This document shows, in pieces, positions 1 to 8,442 of a DNA stretch of 64,000 nt; the stretch's first letter is position 1, and each line of letters begins with the position of its first letter. Source of the DNA: Paenibacillus wulumuqiensis. Lineage in GTDB: Bacteria > Bacillota > Bacilli > Paenibacillales > Paenibacillaceae. The position numbers and the translations under genes are program-made. The DNA lies in assembly GCF_000971965.1 (NCBI RefSeq), contig NZ_KQ040793.1, positions 353,634 through 417,633 on the forward strand, written 5' to 3'. The notes beneath the pieces are model-generated. The model saw nothing but the letters and a program-made list of their open reading frames with translations, did no database searches and had not been told where the DNA came from.

Positions 1-808
1 AGACAATAAATGAAGCGGAAGGAATCTGCCCCAGTCCGAAGCCTGCAGTTATCGATCCGCTCATGTCCAGCATGCCTGCCAAATCCTGCAGTCCGAGCAG
101 CAGTGCCAGCATTTTGCGCTGGATCGCATCGACCGGCATAATGAGCGAGATCAATCCAGTAATATTGTACAGTGTCTTCAGCACTTCAGGGTCCATCTGC
201 ATGGAGGACGTCACCTTTTCCACCATACCGCCCAGCCAGCCTGCACCGTACAGCATGGTCATAAATACACCGTTACCGATGGCCGAGAAGCTGGTCGAGC
301 CAAGCAGACTGAGCGTGACCAGTACAGGCACGGTCAAGGCAAACAGCAGATACGACTGGATATGTACCCAAATATCTTTTGGTACATTCGCGTGGATATC
401 CGCAATGACCACAATCGAAATATACAGGATTAATGCATAAAGGATACCAAACAGCGCATAACCCAGCCATCTGCCCAGATACCATTTCCAGCGGGGAATC
501 GGACGGGTCAGCATCGATTGCATAATCCCGGTCTCCGCCTCACCTGAAATAGCCGAGAACGAACTGAAAATAACCAGAAACGCCAGAATAAAGCTGCCAA
601 AGAAAAATCCGAGTGTCAGCAGAGCGGCTCCCTGGGCAAACTGTTCGACCAGCTGGGCCGAAGGCGAACTGTTCATCATCTCTGAAGCCCCAATCGTGCG
701 GGCGATAAACCAGAATACGATCAAAAATAGAACGGTCATGAGCACCGTCATCAGCAGTACTTTTTTGCGCAGCAGTTCTTTCCAGGTCATTCCGATTACA
801 GCTGTCAT
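1..808 (-). CDS. ABC-2 type transporter permease (partial, runs off the left edge)
   Basis: This is the membrane subunit of an ABC exporter. Its ATG overlaps the TGA of the ATPase gene by four bases (ATGA), so the two are translationally coupled. Translation from 808 gives a cytoplasmic start (MTAVIGMTWKELLRKKVLL), a first membrane helix, a short outside loop, and then helices separated by a loop containing SGEAETGIMQSMLTRPIPRWKWYLGRW. That loop resembles the ABC-2 family motif in which the permease meets the ATPase. At least five hydrophobic segments are visible before the window ends. The stop codon lies outside the window. The substrate is unknown. Position in an ECF-sigma operon suggests export linked to envelope stress (inference). 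Confidence 0.8.
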   Translation of the reverse strand, partial: MTAVIGMTWKELLRKKVLLMTVLMTVLFLIVFWFIARTIGASEMMNSSPSAQLVEQFAQGAALLTLGFFFGSFILAFLVIFSSFSAISGEAETGIMQSMLTRPIPRWKWYLGRWLGYALFGILYALILYISIVVIADIHANVPKDIWVHIQSYLLFALTVPVLVTLSLLGSTSFSAIGNGVFMTMLYGAGWLGGMVEKVTSSMQMDPEVLKTLYNITGLISLIMPVDAIQRKMLALLLGLQDLAGMLDMSGSITAGFGLGQIPSASFIV

Positions 809-1794
809 TCGTGTTCCCCCCTGTGACTGAGCCCGGATACAGCTTCCATAAACCATTCTTCCAGGCGTTCCCGGACAGGCTGTACCTGATACAGGGTCAT
901 GCCCTGATTCACAATCAGTGTAGTGATGAAGCCCACCTGCTCTTCATTGTCGATAATCGCTTCCAACCAGACCGTATCCAGTGAAGGCTCTGCACTATAG
1001 GATTCAGTGTCTGTATGGGCAGCGTCAGGGATGGACAGCTGAAGCGGGATACCGCTCGTCTCCACCAGCCATGGAAGAATCTCGGGCGTAAAGCCGCCAA
1101 TCTTGAAGCGCCAGCGTGTCTGCGCATAGAGCACTTCATGAACCTGTCCGTGCCGCAAAATAACACCATTGTTGAGCAGCGCGATTCGATCGCAGATCGT
1201 CTCCACTTCCTCCAGCAGATGGGAGTTGAGAAATATCGTCTTGCCTTCCTGCTTGAGCTCCTGCAATAGACGGCGTACGTCCATCCGGCCTACCGGATCG
1301 AGTGCCGAGGAGGGTTCATCCAGAAATAGTATGGGCGGATCATTGACCAGCGCACAGGCAAGACCAAGCCGCTGCTGCATGCCTTTGGAATAATGTTTGA
1401 CTCTGTCCTTGCCACGACTTCCCAGACCTACACGGTCCAGCAGCATCGGAATTCGAGCATGGGCTTCTTCCTTTGCCATGCCGCATAACCGGCCATGGAG
1501 TTCTATAACTTCTTTACCTGTCAGCCATTCCTGGTAACGGTACAGCTCCGGCAAATAACCGATATGCTTTCTTGCCGCTACCGAACCGATCGGATCACCG
1601 AACAGTCGGGCCTCACCATTGGTTGGCATAATCAATCCAACCAGCATTTTGACAAGTGTACTTTTGCCGGCACCATTGGGGCCGAGGAAGCCAAAGGCTT
1701 CCCCTTCTCCAATTGTAATCGTTACATTCCGGCAACCTTTACCATTACTGTATTCCTTGGTTAGGTTCTGAATATCGATTGCCGCAGTTGTCAT
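805..1794 (-). CDS. ABC transporter ATP-binding protein
   Basis: This is the 329-residue nucleotide-binding subunit paired with the ABC-2 permease downstream. It shows Walker A (GPNGAGKST, about residues 38-46), an ABC signature (YSKGMQQRL), Walker B with the catalytic Glu (ILFLDEPSSALDP) and the switch His (NSHLLEE). The roughly 90-residue tail after the ATPase core is of the kind seen in ABC-2 exporters of the CcmA/NatA type. Its ATG overlaps the stop of the anti-sigma-like gene and its own stop overlaps the permease start. ATP-driven export is well supported by family. The substrate cannot be told from sequence. Confidence 0.9.
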   Translation of the reverse strand: MTTAAIDIQNLTKEYSNGKGCRNVTITIGEGEAFGFLGPNGAGKSTLVKMLVGLIMPTNGEARLFGDPIGSVAARKHIGYLPELYRYQEWLTGKEVIELHGRLCGMAKEEAHARIPMLLDRVGLGSRGKDRVKHYSKGMQQRLGLACALVNDPPILFLDEPSSALDPVGRMDVRRLLQELKQEGKTIFLNSHLLEEVETICDRIALLNNGVILRHGQVHEVLYAQTRWRFKIGGFTPEILPWLVETSGIPLQLSIPDAAHTDTESYSAEPSLDTVWLEAIIDNEEQVGFITTLIVNQGMTLYQVQPVRERLEEWFMEAVSGLSHRGEHE

Positions 1795-2996
1795 GACTGA
1801 ATCAGCTCTTCCACTTGATCAATCATTTTCTCACGGGTATCAAACATCTGGCCTTCCATGGTAAACAGCTGATTGTCCTTGGTCCAGTAAGCCGTGTATT
1901 CCGGCTGTTCTGTCAGCTCTGTTCCATCCTGGGTCGTATAGGTCCGGGCTTCAATAATGACCGGTACTCCGTCAATGGTAACGCGCTCAGTCGGATAGTT
2001 GGAGACTACCGGTAAAGGAAGCTCGCCTGTGAGCACTTTCTCTTTTTGCAGCATACCCTTCACATTGTTTGGCAGGAACGGCAGGTTGACGATTGCCTTG
2101 AAAGCTTCCTCCGTATTGATGGAAGAATCAAATTTGATTTCAGGCAGGCCGGACTGATACAGCATACCACCATTATCATCCTTACCAAGCGGATACATTA
2201 TTGTCTCTGGCATCGTGAGGGTAATCGGCTTCTGATTCATCGATTCCGGCAGCAATGTATCTCCACCCAGCTGCTCAATCGCTTTATTGACTTCATGTAC
2301 ATTCATGCGCAGCGTCTGGGTTTTGGAAGAATCAATAGTTACTTTGGAATCTTTGTCTTCTACAGCTGCGGCGATATAGCTGTATCCCAGCATGTCTGTC
2401 GCTTTCTTCGCCGAATACGTTCCTTCAATCTTGCCGGCCGAATCAGTAAATGATCCAAAACGGTTCATATCTCCTTCGGTGACGCCACTCTCCTTGTAAT
2501 GACTGAACATCTGATCGAGGTCCTTGTCATTAACGGCAGTCACTTCCTGCATACGGAACTGGTTCAGCAGGGAAGCCAGTGCATTATTGCCAAATGGTGT
2601 GGTGATCACGACACCGGCAATGGCGCAGGCAGCGATACCGGTTACCCATCTGCGGCGTGCAGGGTTCATTTTCTTGCGGTTTTTGGCAGACTTTGCAGCA
2701 GGGATTTCCTGACGGTTTGGCTCTTGATGATGATTGGATGGATTTGAATTCATGGTTGTATTCATTCCTTTCAGATTGGATATTGAATGAGGCGCTTGAT
2801 TTGTCTTGGATTGAAATGCAGGATCAGACCATTTTTCCCAGTTGGGATGTGGTGTTTCCTGTTCCAGCAGCGATTGCATTTTCTGCCAGGCGCTATCTGT
2901 CGACTGAAGACTGTCTTCTCTATTCGGGGCTGCTGATGTATTCATTTCCTGTGGGTGTTCCCTTGTGTCGGTGGGATCCAGCGGATGTCGGGTCAC
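1791..2996 (-). CDS. membrane-anchored anti-sigma-like protein of the ECF operon
   Basis: This is probably the regulator that holds the upstream ECF sigma factor. I place the start at GTG 2996 because an AAAGGAGG box lies nine bases upstream. An upstream in-frame ATG (3050) has no such site. The 401-residue product has a hydrophilic, Asn/Gln/Pro-rich N-terminal part of about 115 residues, one membrane helix (RRRWVTGIAACAIAGVVITT) and a long extracytoplasmic C-terminal domain. No HxxxCxxC zinc anti-sigma motif is present, so binding of the sigma factor is inferred from gene order (sigma 88 bases upstream) and topology. A second ribosome-binding-like site (GAAAGGA) precedes internal Met codons 78/82 of the shortened protein, so a shorter form is possible. 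Confidence 0.65.
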   Translation of the reverse strand: MTRHPLDPTDTREHPQEMNTSAAPNREDSLQSTDSAWQKMQSLLEQETPHPNWEKWSDPAFQSKTNQAPHSISNLKGMNTTMNSNPSNHHQEPNRQEIPAAKSAKNRKKMNPARRRWVTGIAACAIAGVVITTPFGNNALASLLNQFRMQEVTAVNDKDLDQMFSHYKESGVTEGDMNRFGSFTDSAGKIEGTYSAKKATDMLGYSYIAAAVEDKDSKVTIDSSKTQTLRMNVHEVNKAIEQLGGDTLLPESMNQKPITLTMPETIMYPLGKDDNGGMLYQSGLPEIKFDSSINTEEAFKAIVNLPFLPNNVKGMLQKEKVLTGELPLPVVSNYPTERVTIDGVPVIIEARTYTTQDGTELTEQPEYTAYWTKDNQLFTMEGQMFDTREKMIDQVEELIQS

Positions 2997-3084
2997 GTAT
3001 AATATCCTCCTTTTGCTTGAAACTGTTCCATTCTCCGGCTGATGCTGCATGGCTGTGTATGACCTGTTTTGCCTTTGCGGCGAT

Positions 3085-3594
3085 TCAGGTGGATTTCAGC
3101 ATCTTTTTCCTTAATTTGTTGGTTGCCCGGTGCAGAAGCGTACCTACCAGCGGCGGCCTGAGTTGAAGCTGCTCGGCGATCTCTGCGTAACTGTATCCCG
3201 AGTATCTCATCAGCAGCGCCTGCCGGTCGCGCTGAGGCAGCTGTTCCAGCAGCTTGTGCACTTCATCCTGCTCCAGCTGCTGGATCATAATCTCCTCTCC
3301 CGTTGGCGGGGAATGACCTTCCAGATCGTAGTACTGCTCCTGCTTGTCCTGCAATCGGCGCTCACGCGCTTTTTTATCCATATAGTCATAAGCGATTCGT
3401 GTCAGTACACGGTGCAGCCAGGCACCGATTGCTTCCGGATTATCCGGGGGATTGCGATACAGCCGGAGAAACACCTCCTGGGCCAGATCATCTGCTATCG
3501 CCTGATCACGCAAAAGCGCATTTAATTTTCGTTTAACGGTCGGGTAATGCTCATAAAATATTTGTTTGAACTGTTCCGGTTCCGGGTTGTTCAT
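3085..3594 (-). CDS. RNA polymerase ECF-type sigma factor
   Basis: This is an extracytoplasmic-function sigma factor of about 169 residues. Region 2 is visible as DLAQEVFLRLYRNP...IGAWLHRVLTRIAYDYMDKKARE and region 4 as LPQRDRQALLMRYSGYSYAEIAEQL followed by the recognition helix VGTLLHRATNKLRKKM. Length and domain order are normal for the family. A GGAAAGGAG site sits one base from ATG 3603 but ten bases from ATG 3594, so I chose 3594. It heads an operon with the anti-sigma-like gene and the ABC exporter. Such factors often activate their own operon, but I could not identify a convincing -35/-10 pair upstream. Confidence 0.9.
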   Translation of the reverse strand: MNNPEPEQFKQIFYEHYPTVKRKLNALLRDQAIADDLAQEVFLRLYRNPPDNPEAIGAWLHRVLTRIAYDYMDKKARERRLQDKQEQYYDLEGHSPPTGEEIMIQQLEQDEVHKLLEQLPQRDRQALLMRYSGYSYAEIAEQLQLRPPLVGTLLHRATNKLRKKMLKST

Positions 3595-3849
3595 GTATTG
3601 CATGCTCCTTTCCGCTGCAGCTATAAGAAAGACGCGCCTGTTTGAATTTTTATATCACATTCGGTAAAAAAATATTAATAACGTGCAGATGAATCTTGTT
3701 TATCATCGGGTATAATCGGTCAAAAAACCAGCCGGAACAGCTGCTCGGGCCGGATATACCGTACTCGCCGGATAAATCCATTATTTTTATTAGTCATCCA
3801 ATAAATGGATAGTTATAATGGAGGTAAAATCTTGAGGGGGCGTGAGCAT

Positions 3850-4869
3850 ATGCACTGGCTGAATGATTTTGACCGGCATATACATGCAGCATTCGAGGAA
3901 GCGGCACAGCGAATTCGTCAATTTCCGGCTCCACTGAACAAGGAGGGTATGGAGTATCTGACCGGATTCGATATCCGGCTGCAAAGCGGCATCCATAACT
4001 ATATCTGCTACCTGCTGCCTTTCTGGCTGGAGAGAATGAGCAGACCCCATCTGCAGCCAGATATGCATGAGCATGTGCTGCAAACGGCGCGGCAGATCGC
4101 CACAGCCAATATTATGGGCATGCTGCATTATTTTATCCAGGATGATCTGATGGATGCATCCTCTACAGCAGCTGAAGATCATGGAGCCGCACTGATGCAG
4201 AGCTTGCGGCGACTGCTTCCGCTGAGTGAGCTGCTGTATGCGGAATATACCGGTATTCTCTCCCGCATCGCCGGTCACCGGCCGGAATACTGGCTGTACC
4301 GCCGCCAGTATACGCATGACTGGGCACGATCGGTCTATCATGAACAGCATCCCGGTCACTTCCTCGACAATATTCCGCTGATTACAGGCAGAGCCAGTCC
4401 TCTGCGGTTGTCCGCTGTCGTCATGCTGCTGGAAGCCGGTCTTCCCGCGCGGCTGCCCGGGATTCTGCAGCAGCTGGATCTGGCCCTGCTGCTGCTGCAG
4501 ATGAATGATGATGCCGCTGACTGGCCGGAAGACCTGCAGCTGCACAACTACAACTGTCTGCTGTCCCTGATCCACCATGAAGCCCATCCTGCCGTCCCCA
4601 TAGCACCTGGAGCCTTTTACATACTTGATGAACAGATGATACGGCATTATATCTACGATAAGAATATTTTGCGGTACTATGCCAGTCTCGCCCACGCCCA
4701 GCGAGCTGCCCGGCCGGATGATCCGGAAGACAGTATCGACCTGCTGCAATTTTGCGATGATCTGGTGCAGCAGCTCGACCAGCTCGCCGATACCATAGAA
4801 GCAAGTCGCAATCTGCTGCTTCAGCAGGGAAGTCTTTTTTACTACGTCAACAACCCTAATTTGTTATAG
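3850..4869 (+). CDS. class I isoprenoid/terpene synthase-like protein beside a RiPP precursor
   Basis: This is a 339-residue, mostly helical soluble protein. It carries two aspartate-rich motifs at the spacing expected of class I prenyl-diphosphate enzymes: DDLMD (DDxxD form) at about residues 98-102 and NDDAADWPE at about 219-227. The second reads both as DDxxD and as an NDxxSxxxE-type triad with Ala replacing Ser. These motifs bind the magnesium that holds diphosphate substrates. I infer that it binds a prenyl diphosphate and acts as a prenyltransferase or cyclase. ATG 3850 follows GAGGGGG by nine bases. TTG 3832 behind a GGAGG is an alternative start. A small NHLP-type precursor gene follows 66 bases later in the same direction. 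ComQ, which prenylates a Trp of ComX, is the functional parallel I would test. The exact family was not confirmed. Confidence 0.65.
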   Translation: MHWLNDFDRHIHAAFEEAAQRIRQFPAPLNKEGMEYLTGFDIRLQSGIHNYICYLLPFWLERMSRPHLQPDMHEHVLQTARQIATANIMGMLHYFIQDDLMDASSTAAEDHGAALMQSLRRLLPLSELLYAEYTGILSRIAGHRPEYWLYRRQYTHDWARSVYHEQHPGHFLDNIPLITGRASPLRLSAVVMLLEAGLPARLPGILQQLDLALLLLQMNDDAADWPEDLQLHNYNCLLSLIHHEAHPAVPIAPGAFYILDEQMIRHYIYDKNILRYYASLAHAQRAARPDDPEDSIDLLQFCDDLVQQLDQLADTIEASRNLLLQQGSLFYYVNNPNLL

Positions 4870-4935
4870 ATTTTTCCATTATACCGTGCTAGACTAATAG
4901 GAAAATATAACCATTTTGCGAAAGGATTGATGGTC

Positions 4936-5178
4936 ATGTCCAGCCAAGCCCTTATACACTCGCAGGTCATTCAAAAAGCGTGGGAAGATCCGAATTTCAT
5001 GGAATTGCTGAAAAGCGATCCCAAAAAAGCACTGTATGAAGTGATGGGAATTACACTTCCGGAGAATGTGCAGCTGAAGACGATTCAGGAGACTGCCGAG
5101 GAGATTTATCTGGTCATTCCGCCCAAGCCTTCCGAAATGGTTGCCTCAGCCAAGATTAATGTCAAAGCAGCCTGGTAA
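4936..5178 (+). CDS. NHLP-type (nitrile-hydratase-like leader) RiPP precursor peptide
   Basis: This is an 80-residue peptide whose first 65 residues match the pattern of nitrile-hydratase-like leader peptides: QKAWEDPNFMELLKSDPKKA, then LYEVMGITLPENVQLKTIQE and IYLVIPPKP. The remaining 15-residue tail (SEMVASAKINVKAAW) would be the core or modified segment. It lacks the usual double-Gly cleavage site and ends exactly in Trp. ATG 4936 has AAAGGA nine bases upstream; TTG 4927 and ATG 4930 are too close to that site. The gene follows an isoprenoid-synthase-like gene and is closed by a strong terminator, so the two probably form a two-gene unit. No lanthionine, radical-SAM or YcaO enzyme lies in the window. 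Confidence 0.7.
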   Translation: MSSQALIHSQVIQKAWEDPNFMELLKSDPKKALYEVMGITLPENVQLKTIQETAEEIYLVIPPKPSEMVASAKINVKAAW

Positions 5179-5225
5179 CGAACTCAGGCGTCGATTTTAT
5201 TAATAAGGTGTACTTAGAACACAGG

Positions 5226-5266
5226 AAAAAGCGCAATCCTCCACACAAAGGGATTGCGCTTTTTTT
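5226..5266 (+). terminator. rho-independent terminator of the isoprenoid synthase/NHLP unit
   Basis: The stem AAAAAGCGCAATCC pairs with GGATTGCGCTTTTTT across an 11-base loop, followed by a T run. It lies 47 bases after the precursor stop and would end that transcript before the AraC gene. Confidence 0.9.
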
Positions 5267-5323
5267 ATATGCGACTGCGTCTTTTCTCCCTTGTCGGCGG
5301 GAGGGCATTTGATTATTCTATTT

Positions 5324-5337
5324 ATAAAGCGCTTACA
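5324..5337. promoter_or_regulatory. cre-like site (CcpA) upstream of AraC gene
   Basis: The sequence ATAAAGCGCTTACA matches the catabolite-response consensus TGWAAGCGCTTWCA at 12 of 14 positions and lies 55 bases before the AraC start. Carbon-catabolite control is an inference from the match alone. Confidence 0.5.
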
Positions 5338-5391
5338 TTAATATCCTGTTGGATCGCCTGTCGTATTTGTCTGATGAAAAGGAGGCCTTCG

Positions 5392-6174
5392 ATGAATGCT
5401 GAATTCATGATTGAACATGATATTGATCTCAGCTTCCCTACCCATTCCAATCTGCATCCCCACAAATGGACGCTGCTGTATGCGGCCATAAGTGCTGGAG
5501 CTATCCATGATACGACAGCCCAGATTTACCTTCTGCCTCCCGGAAAAATCTCGTTATATTTACATTTACTTCCGCTGACAGAGGTTTGCTGCCAGTTCAC
5601 CGCGCATTCCCAGTGGACGCTTTTGCTGCACAAGCTGCAGACCGGACAGCCGGATCGACCCCTTCGGCTGGAAGATACAGCATTATGCCGGCAGATCGAG
5701 TATATTCTGGAGCGGATGCAAGAATACGGTGCCCAGCCGCATAACACGTATTATCGCAAGCTGTCCTACCATTTGCTAAGTGAACTGCTGCTGCTGCTCG
5801 CTGCCGGTGCACGTCCCGGTCTGTACCCTGCCGATCCGCGTATCGATGAAGTGCTGCAGTATCTGTATACCCACTATACGAGCGATATTCGTATCGAACA
5901 TCTGGCCCAGCATGTATGCCTCTCGCCATCGCATCTGTCCCATTTGTACAAGGAGCAGACGGGCGAGACGATTATGGATACCGTACTGCGGCTAAGACTG
6001 GAGCAGGCCAAGCATCTGCTCTGTTTTACGACCCGTTATATCGGTGAGATCGCCTATGAAGTCGGCTTCAATTCGCAGACCTATTTCACCTGCAAATTCA
6101 CCCGCCACTTCGGCGTTAGTCCCTCCCTGTACCGCAGCAGCTTTTATGAGCCAAAGCCCTGCAGTTATTCCTGA
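5392..6174 (+). CDS. AraC-family transcriptional regulator
   Basis: This is a 260-residue regulator. The C-terminal 100 residues hold the double helix-turn-helix of AraC proteins: IRIEHLAQHVCLSPSHLSHL for the first helix pair and IGEIAYEVGFNSQTYFTCKF for the second, followed by the FGVSPSLYR signature. The N-terminal part looks like a cupin-type sensor (PTHSNLHPHKWTLLY...LLPPGKISLYLHL). ATG 5392 sits six bases after AAAAGGAGG, which rules out the longer open frame from 5254. The gene converges on the secreted GH32 gene, whose stop is 55 bases away, so it may regulate fructan genes. The NHLP unit upstream is the other candidate target. Neither is proven. Confidence 0.9.
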   Translation: MNAEFMIEHDIDLSFPTHSNLHPHKWTLLYAAISAGAIHDTTAQIYLLPPGKISLYLHLLPLTEVCCQFTAHSQWTLLLHKLQTGQPDRPLRLEDTALCRQIEYILERMQEYGAQPHNTYYRKLSYHLLSELLLLLAAGARPGLYPADPRIDEVLQYLYTHYTSDIRIEHLAQHVCLSPSHLSHLYKEQTGETIMDTVLRLRLEQAKHLLCFTTRYIGEIAYEVGFNSQTYFTCKFTRHFGVSPSLYRSSFYEPKPCSYS

Positions 6175-6229
6175 GTGCCGACGACTCCAGATGGACATCG
6201 GTGCGAAGCAGCTGTCGACTGACAGCGGG

Positions 6230-8407
6230 CTATTTCCATACACTGGACAGCTGGTATACATCCATCGACAATAGTTTCACCTGGCCGCCATTTACATAAA
6301 AAGACATACCCTCACTCCCGGCATCCGGGAAGATCACATTGGAGAACACTTTCTGGCCGCCAGCTGCGAAAATCTCGACTGTAGACTCATCCACCAGAAT
6401 CCGCAGCTTGACCCGACGATGGTTCGGCTGCAGATCGGTCGCATGCCGGGTACTGAATTTGTCGGAGAAATCGGTTATCCCGGAAGCGGTGCGATCCATG
6501 AACAGCTGTCCGGAAGACACGTGGTAACCGACCTCGGTGAATTGGCTGCCGCTCTCGTTCGTCCGCAGCCGGAAGCCAAATTCGGTCGCAGGCTGATGCG
6601 CGGGCAGCTCCACCTCGACTTCAATCTCATAGCTGCCGGAAGCAAGACCGGCCAGTACATTGGCTGAAGATTCGTCCACTACGGCTGAACGGATGCTGCG
6701 CAAACCGGTGCGCAGTGTATCCAGTTCCCTGGCCGGCGTCTGTACGAGACGGGTACCTGCTGCCGTATCGATCAGTGAGAGTTCTCTCGGAGTGCTCAGT
6801 ATTCCTTTCCAATCAACGGTCGGAAGATCAAAGGCATAGTCCCAGTTGGTCATCCAGGCCATCACGATCCGGCGCTCATCCGGAAGTCCGGCAAACGACA
6901 TGGAAGCATAAAATTCCTTGCCCCAATCGGTCTTGAGCACCTCCCCCGGCGGATTATCATTAATGAATCGCCCTTCGTCACTCAGCTGTCCGATAAAATA
7001 CTCGGCATCCGAACCGCCGGTATCCGGGTGCGCACCCGTGCTGATCATCAGCACCCATTTGCTCTCCTCGGTGCCCTCTACCGACAGCTGGAACAGATCG
7101 GGACATTCCCATACTCCGCCGCGAATATAATCGCCATAACCAAAATTATCTGTCAGCTTCCAATCGAGCAGATTGGTCGAGGTGAACAATCGTACATGAT
7201 CTCCGCCGGATACGACCATTACCCAGCGATTCCGCGCTTCATCGCGGACAATCTTGGGGTCACGGAAGTCCCAGCTGCCGGGATCATCCGGCGTCTGACC
7301 CGGATTCGGGATGACGACAGGACGATCCTCCGGGTAATGCCAGGTACGGCCCCGATCCATACTGTAGGCAATCCCGATCTTCTGGTTGCCGTTCGGACGA
7401 TCGGGGTTGTAGGAAGTGTAGTAGGCGATCAGCCCGCCTCCCTCCGCCGAGTCATCAAAGAAACCGGACACATTATCCTCATCGGCAATCGCAGAGCCGG
7501 ACCAGACATGACCGAGTTCATTCCATTCCAGGGCAAAAGGCAGGTTCTTCCAGTGCAGCAGATCGTCGCTGACCGCATGGGCCCAGCGCCCGCCGTCCTG
7601 GTGGAACAGATGATATTCGCCTTTGTAATAGATCAGCCCATTCGGATCACTGGCCCATCCGCGCAGGGCAGAATAATGATAGTCCGGACGATGCGGCTCG
7701 CCATAGAACTCTCCGGCAGCCAGTACATACGTATCCTGAAAGGAAGCCGCTCCCTGCAGGATTGCGATTCCTGCTGCATTACCATATCTGCCGACTTCAT
7801 CGCTCTCCAGCGCCGGCTCTGCATAGCCATCCAGGAACAGGCGAATATGGCTGCCCTTCGTATGAATCTCCAGCCGGTGCCTCACTCCATCTTCACTGTA
7901 ATAATCGGCTGCCGAAGTCGCCAGCACCGCACCGTCAACCTGCTGCAGCCTGACCCGGACCCGGTTATCCTGCCGGATCAGCAGCGCGATATATCCCTGC
8001 TGACCGTCAGCCGTACCATGGAAAAACATCCCGGCCTCTGTCTGTTCCTCTACCGGCATCAGATCGGTCATGATCACGGCATCCCCCTGTTCGCCGGGGA
8101 CCGTATAGGTCCGTATGCCGGATGCTGTCCCATCGGCAGTCCCGCGGATGCCGCGTTGGTCCATTGCCCAGACCGCGGTGCCATGGGTACGCTCGCCGGT
8201 CAGATTGCTGTTCCAGACGATCGGTGTGCCGGTTGTTGTGTCTGCGCTGTTGTCATCGGTGTCCTTTTCCTTCATGTTGTTCTCCTCTACAGGTGGTCTA
8301 CTGGCAGCTTGCCCGGCGGCCTCCATACTGCGGGCAGGAGTATATGCGTCTCCTGCCAACAGCAGTACAAGCGTGACCGCCGTAAATCTGGATAATCGGG
8401 ATGGCAT
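6230..8407 (-). CDS. secreted glycoside hydrolase family 32 (levanase/inulinase-like)
   Basis: This is an exported fructan hydrolase of about 725 residues. A signal peptide (MPSRLSRFTAVTLVLLLAGDAYTPARS) is followed by a low-complexity linker and a beta-rich module of about 180 residues that resembles the CBM66/LamG type seen in levanases (inference). The GH32 catalytic domain comes next: WASDPNG with the nucleophile Asp at about residue 255, FRDPK as the RDP motif, and WECPDLF with the acid/base Glu. The usual WMNDPNG motif has Ser in place of Asn here. A C-terminal beta-sandwich with DESTVEIFAAGGQKVFSN completes the family plan. ATG 8407 is seven bases after AGGAGG. The gene is last in a sugar-import operon and would release fructo-oligosaccharides for it. 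Confidence 0.9.
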   Translation of the reverse strand: MPSRLSRFTAVTLVLLLAGDAYTPARSMEAAGQAASRPPVEENNMKEKDTDDNSADTTTGTPIVWNSNLTGERTHGTAVWAMDQRGIRGTADGTASGIRTYTVPGEQGDAVIMTDLMPVEEQTEAGMFFHGTADGQQGYIALLIRQDNRVRVRLQQVDGAVLATSAADYYSEDGVRHRLEIHTKGSHIRLFLDGYAEPALESDEVGRYGNAAGIAILQGAASFQDTYVLAAGEFYGEPHRPDYHYSALRGWASDPNGLIYYKGEYHLFHQDGGRWAHAVSDDLLHWKNLPFALEWNELGHVWSGSAIADEDNVSGFFDDSAEGGGLIAYYTSYNPDRPNGNQKIGIAYSMDRGRTWHYPEDRPVVIPNPGQTPDDPGSWDFRDPKIVRDEARNRWVMVVSGGDHVRLFTSTNLLDWKLTDNFGYGDYIRGGVWECPDLFQLSVEGTEESKWVLMISTGAHPDTGGSDAEYFIGQLSDEGRFINDNPPGEVLKTDWGKEFYASMSFAGLPDERRIVMAWMTNWDYAFDLPTVDWKGILSTPRELSLIDTAAGTRLVQTPARELDTLRTGLRSIRSAVVDESSANVLAGLASGSYEIEVEVELPAHQPATEFGFRLRTNESGSQFTEVGYHVSSGQLFMDRTASGITDFSDKFSTRHATDLQPNHRRVKLRILVDESTVEIFAAGGQKVFSNVIFPDAGSEGMSFYVNGGQVKLLSMDVYQLSSVWK

Positions 8408-8442
8408 CTTCATTCCTCCTGATGAACGGATTTGAGATACAT

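Noticed and set aside
3696-3716. Promoter TTGTTT/TATAAT before the isoprenoid-synthase gene
   Set aside because: The spacing between the boxes is only nine bases, so the pair cannot act as a normal promoter. The TATAAT alone may still be real.
7028-8395. 455-residue open frame opposite the secreted GH32 gene
   Set aside because: It is antisense to a gene with clear GH32 motifs, has no domain and no ribosome site. High-GC codon use leaves long open antisense frames here.
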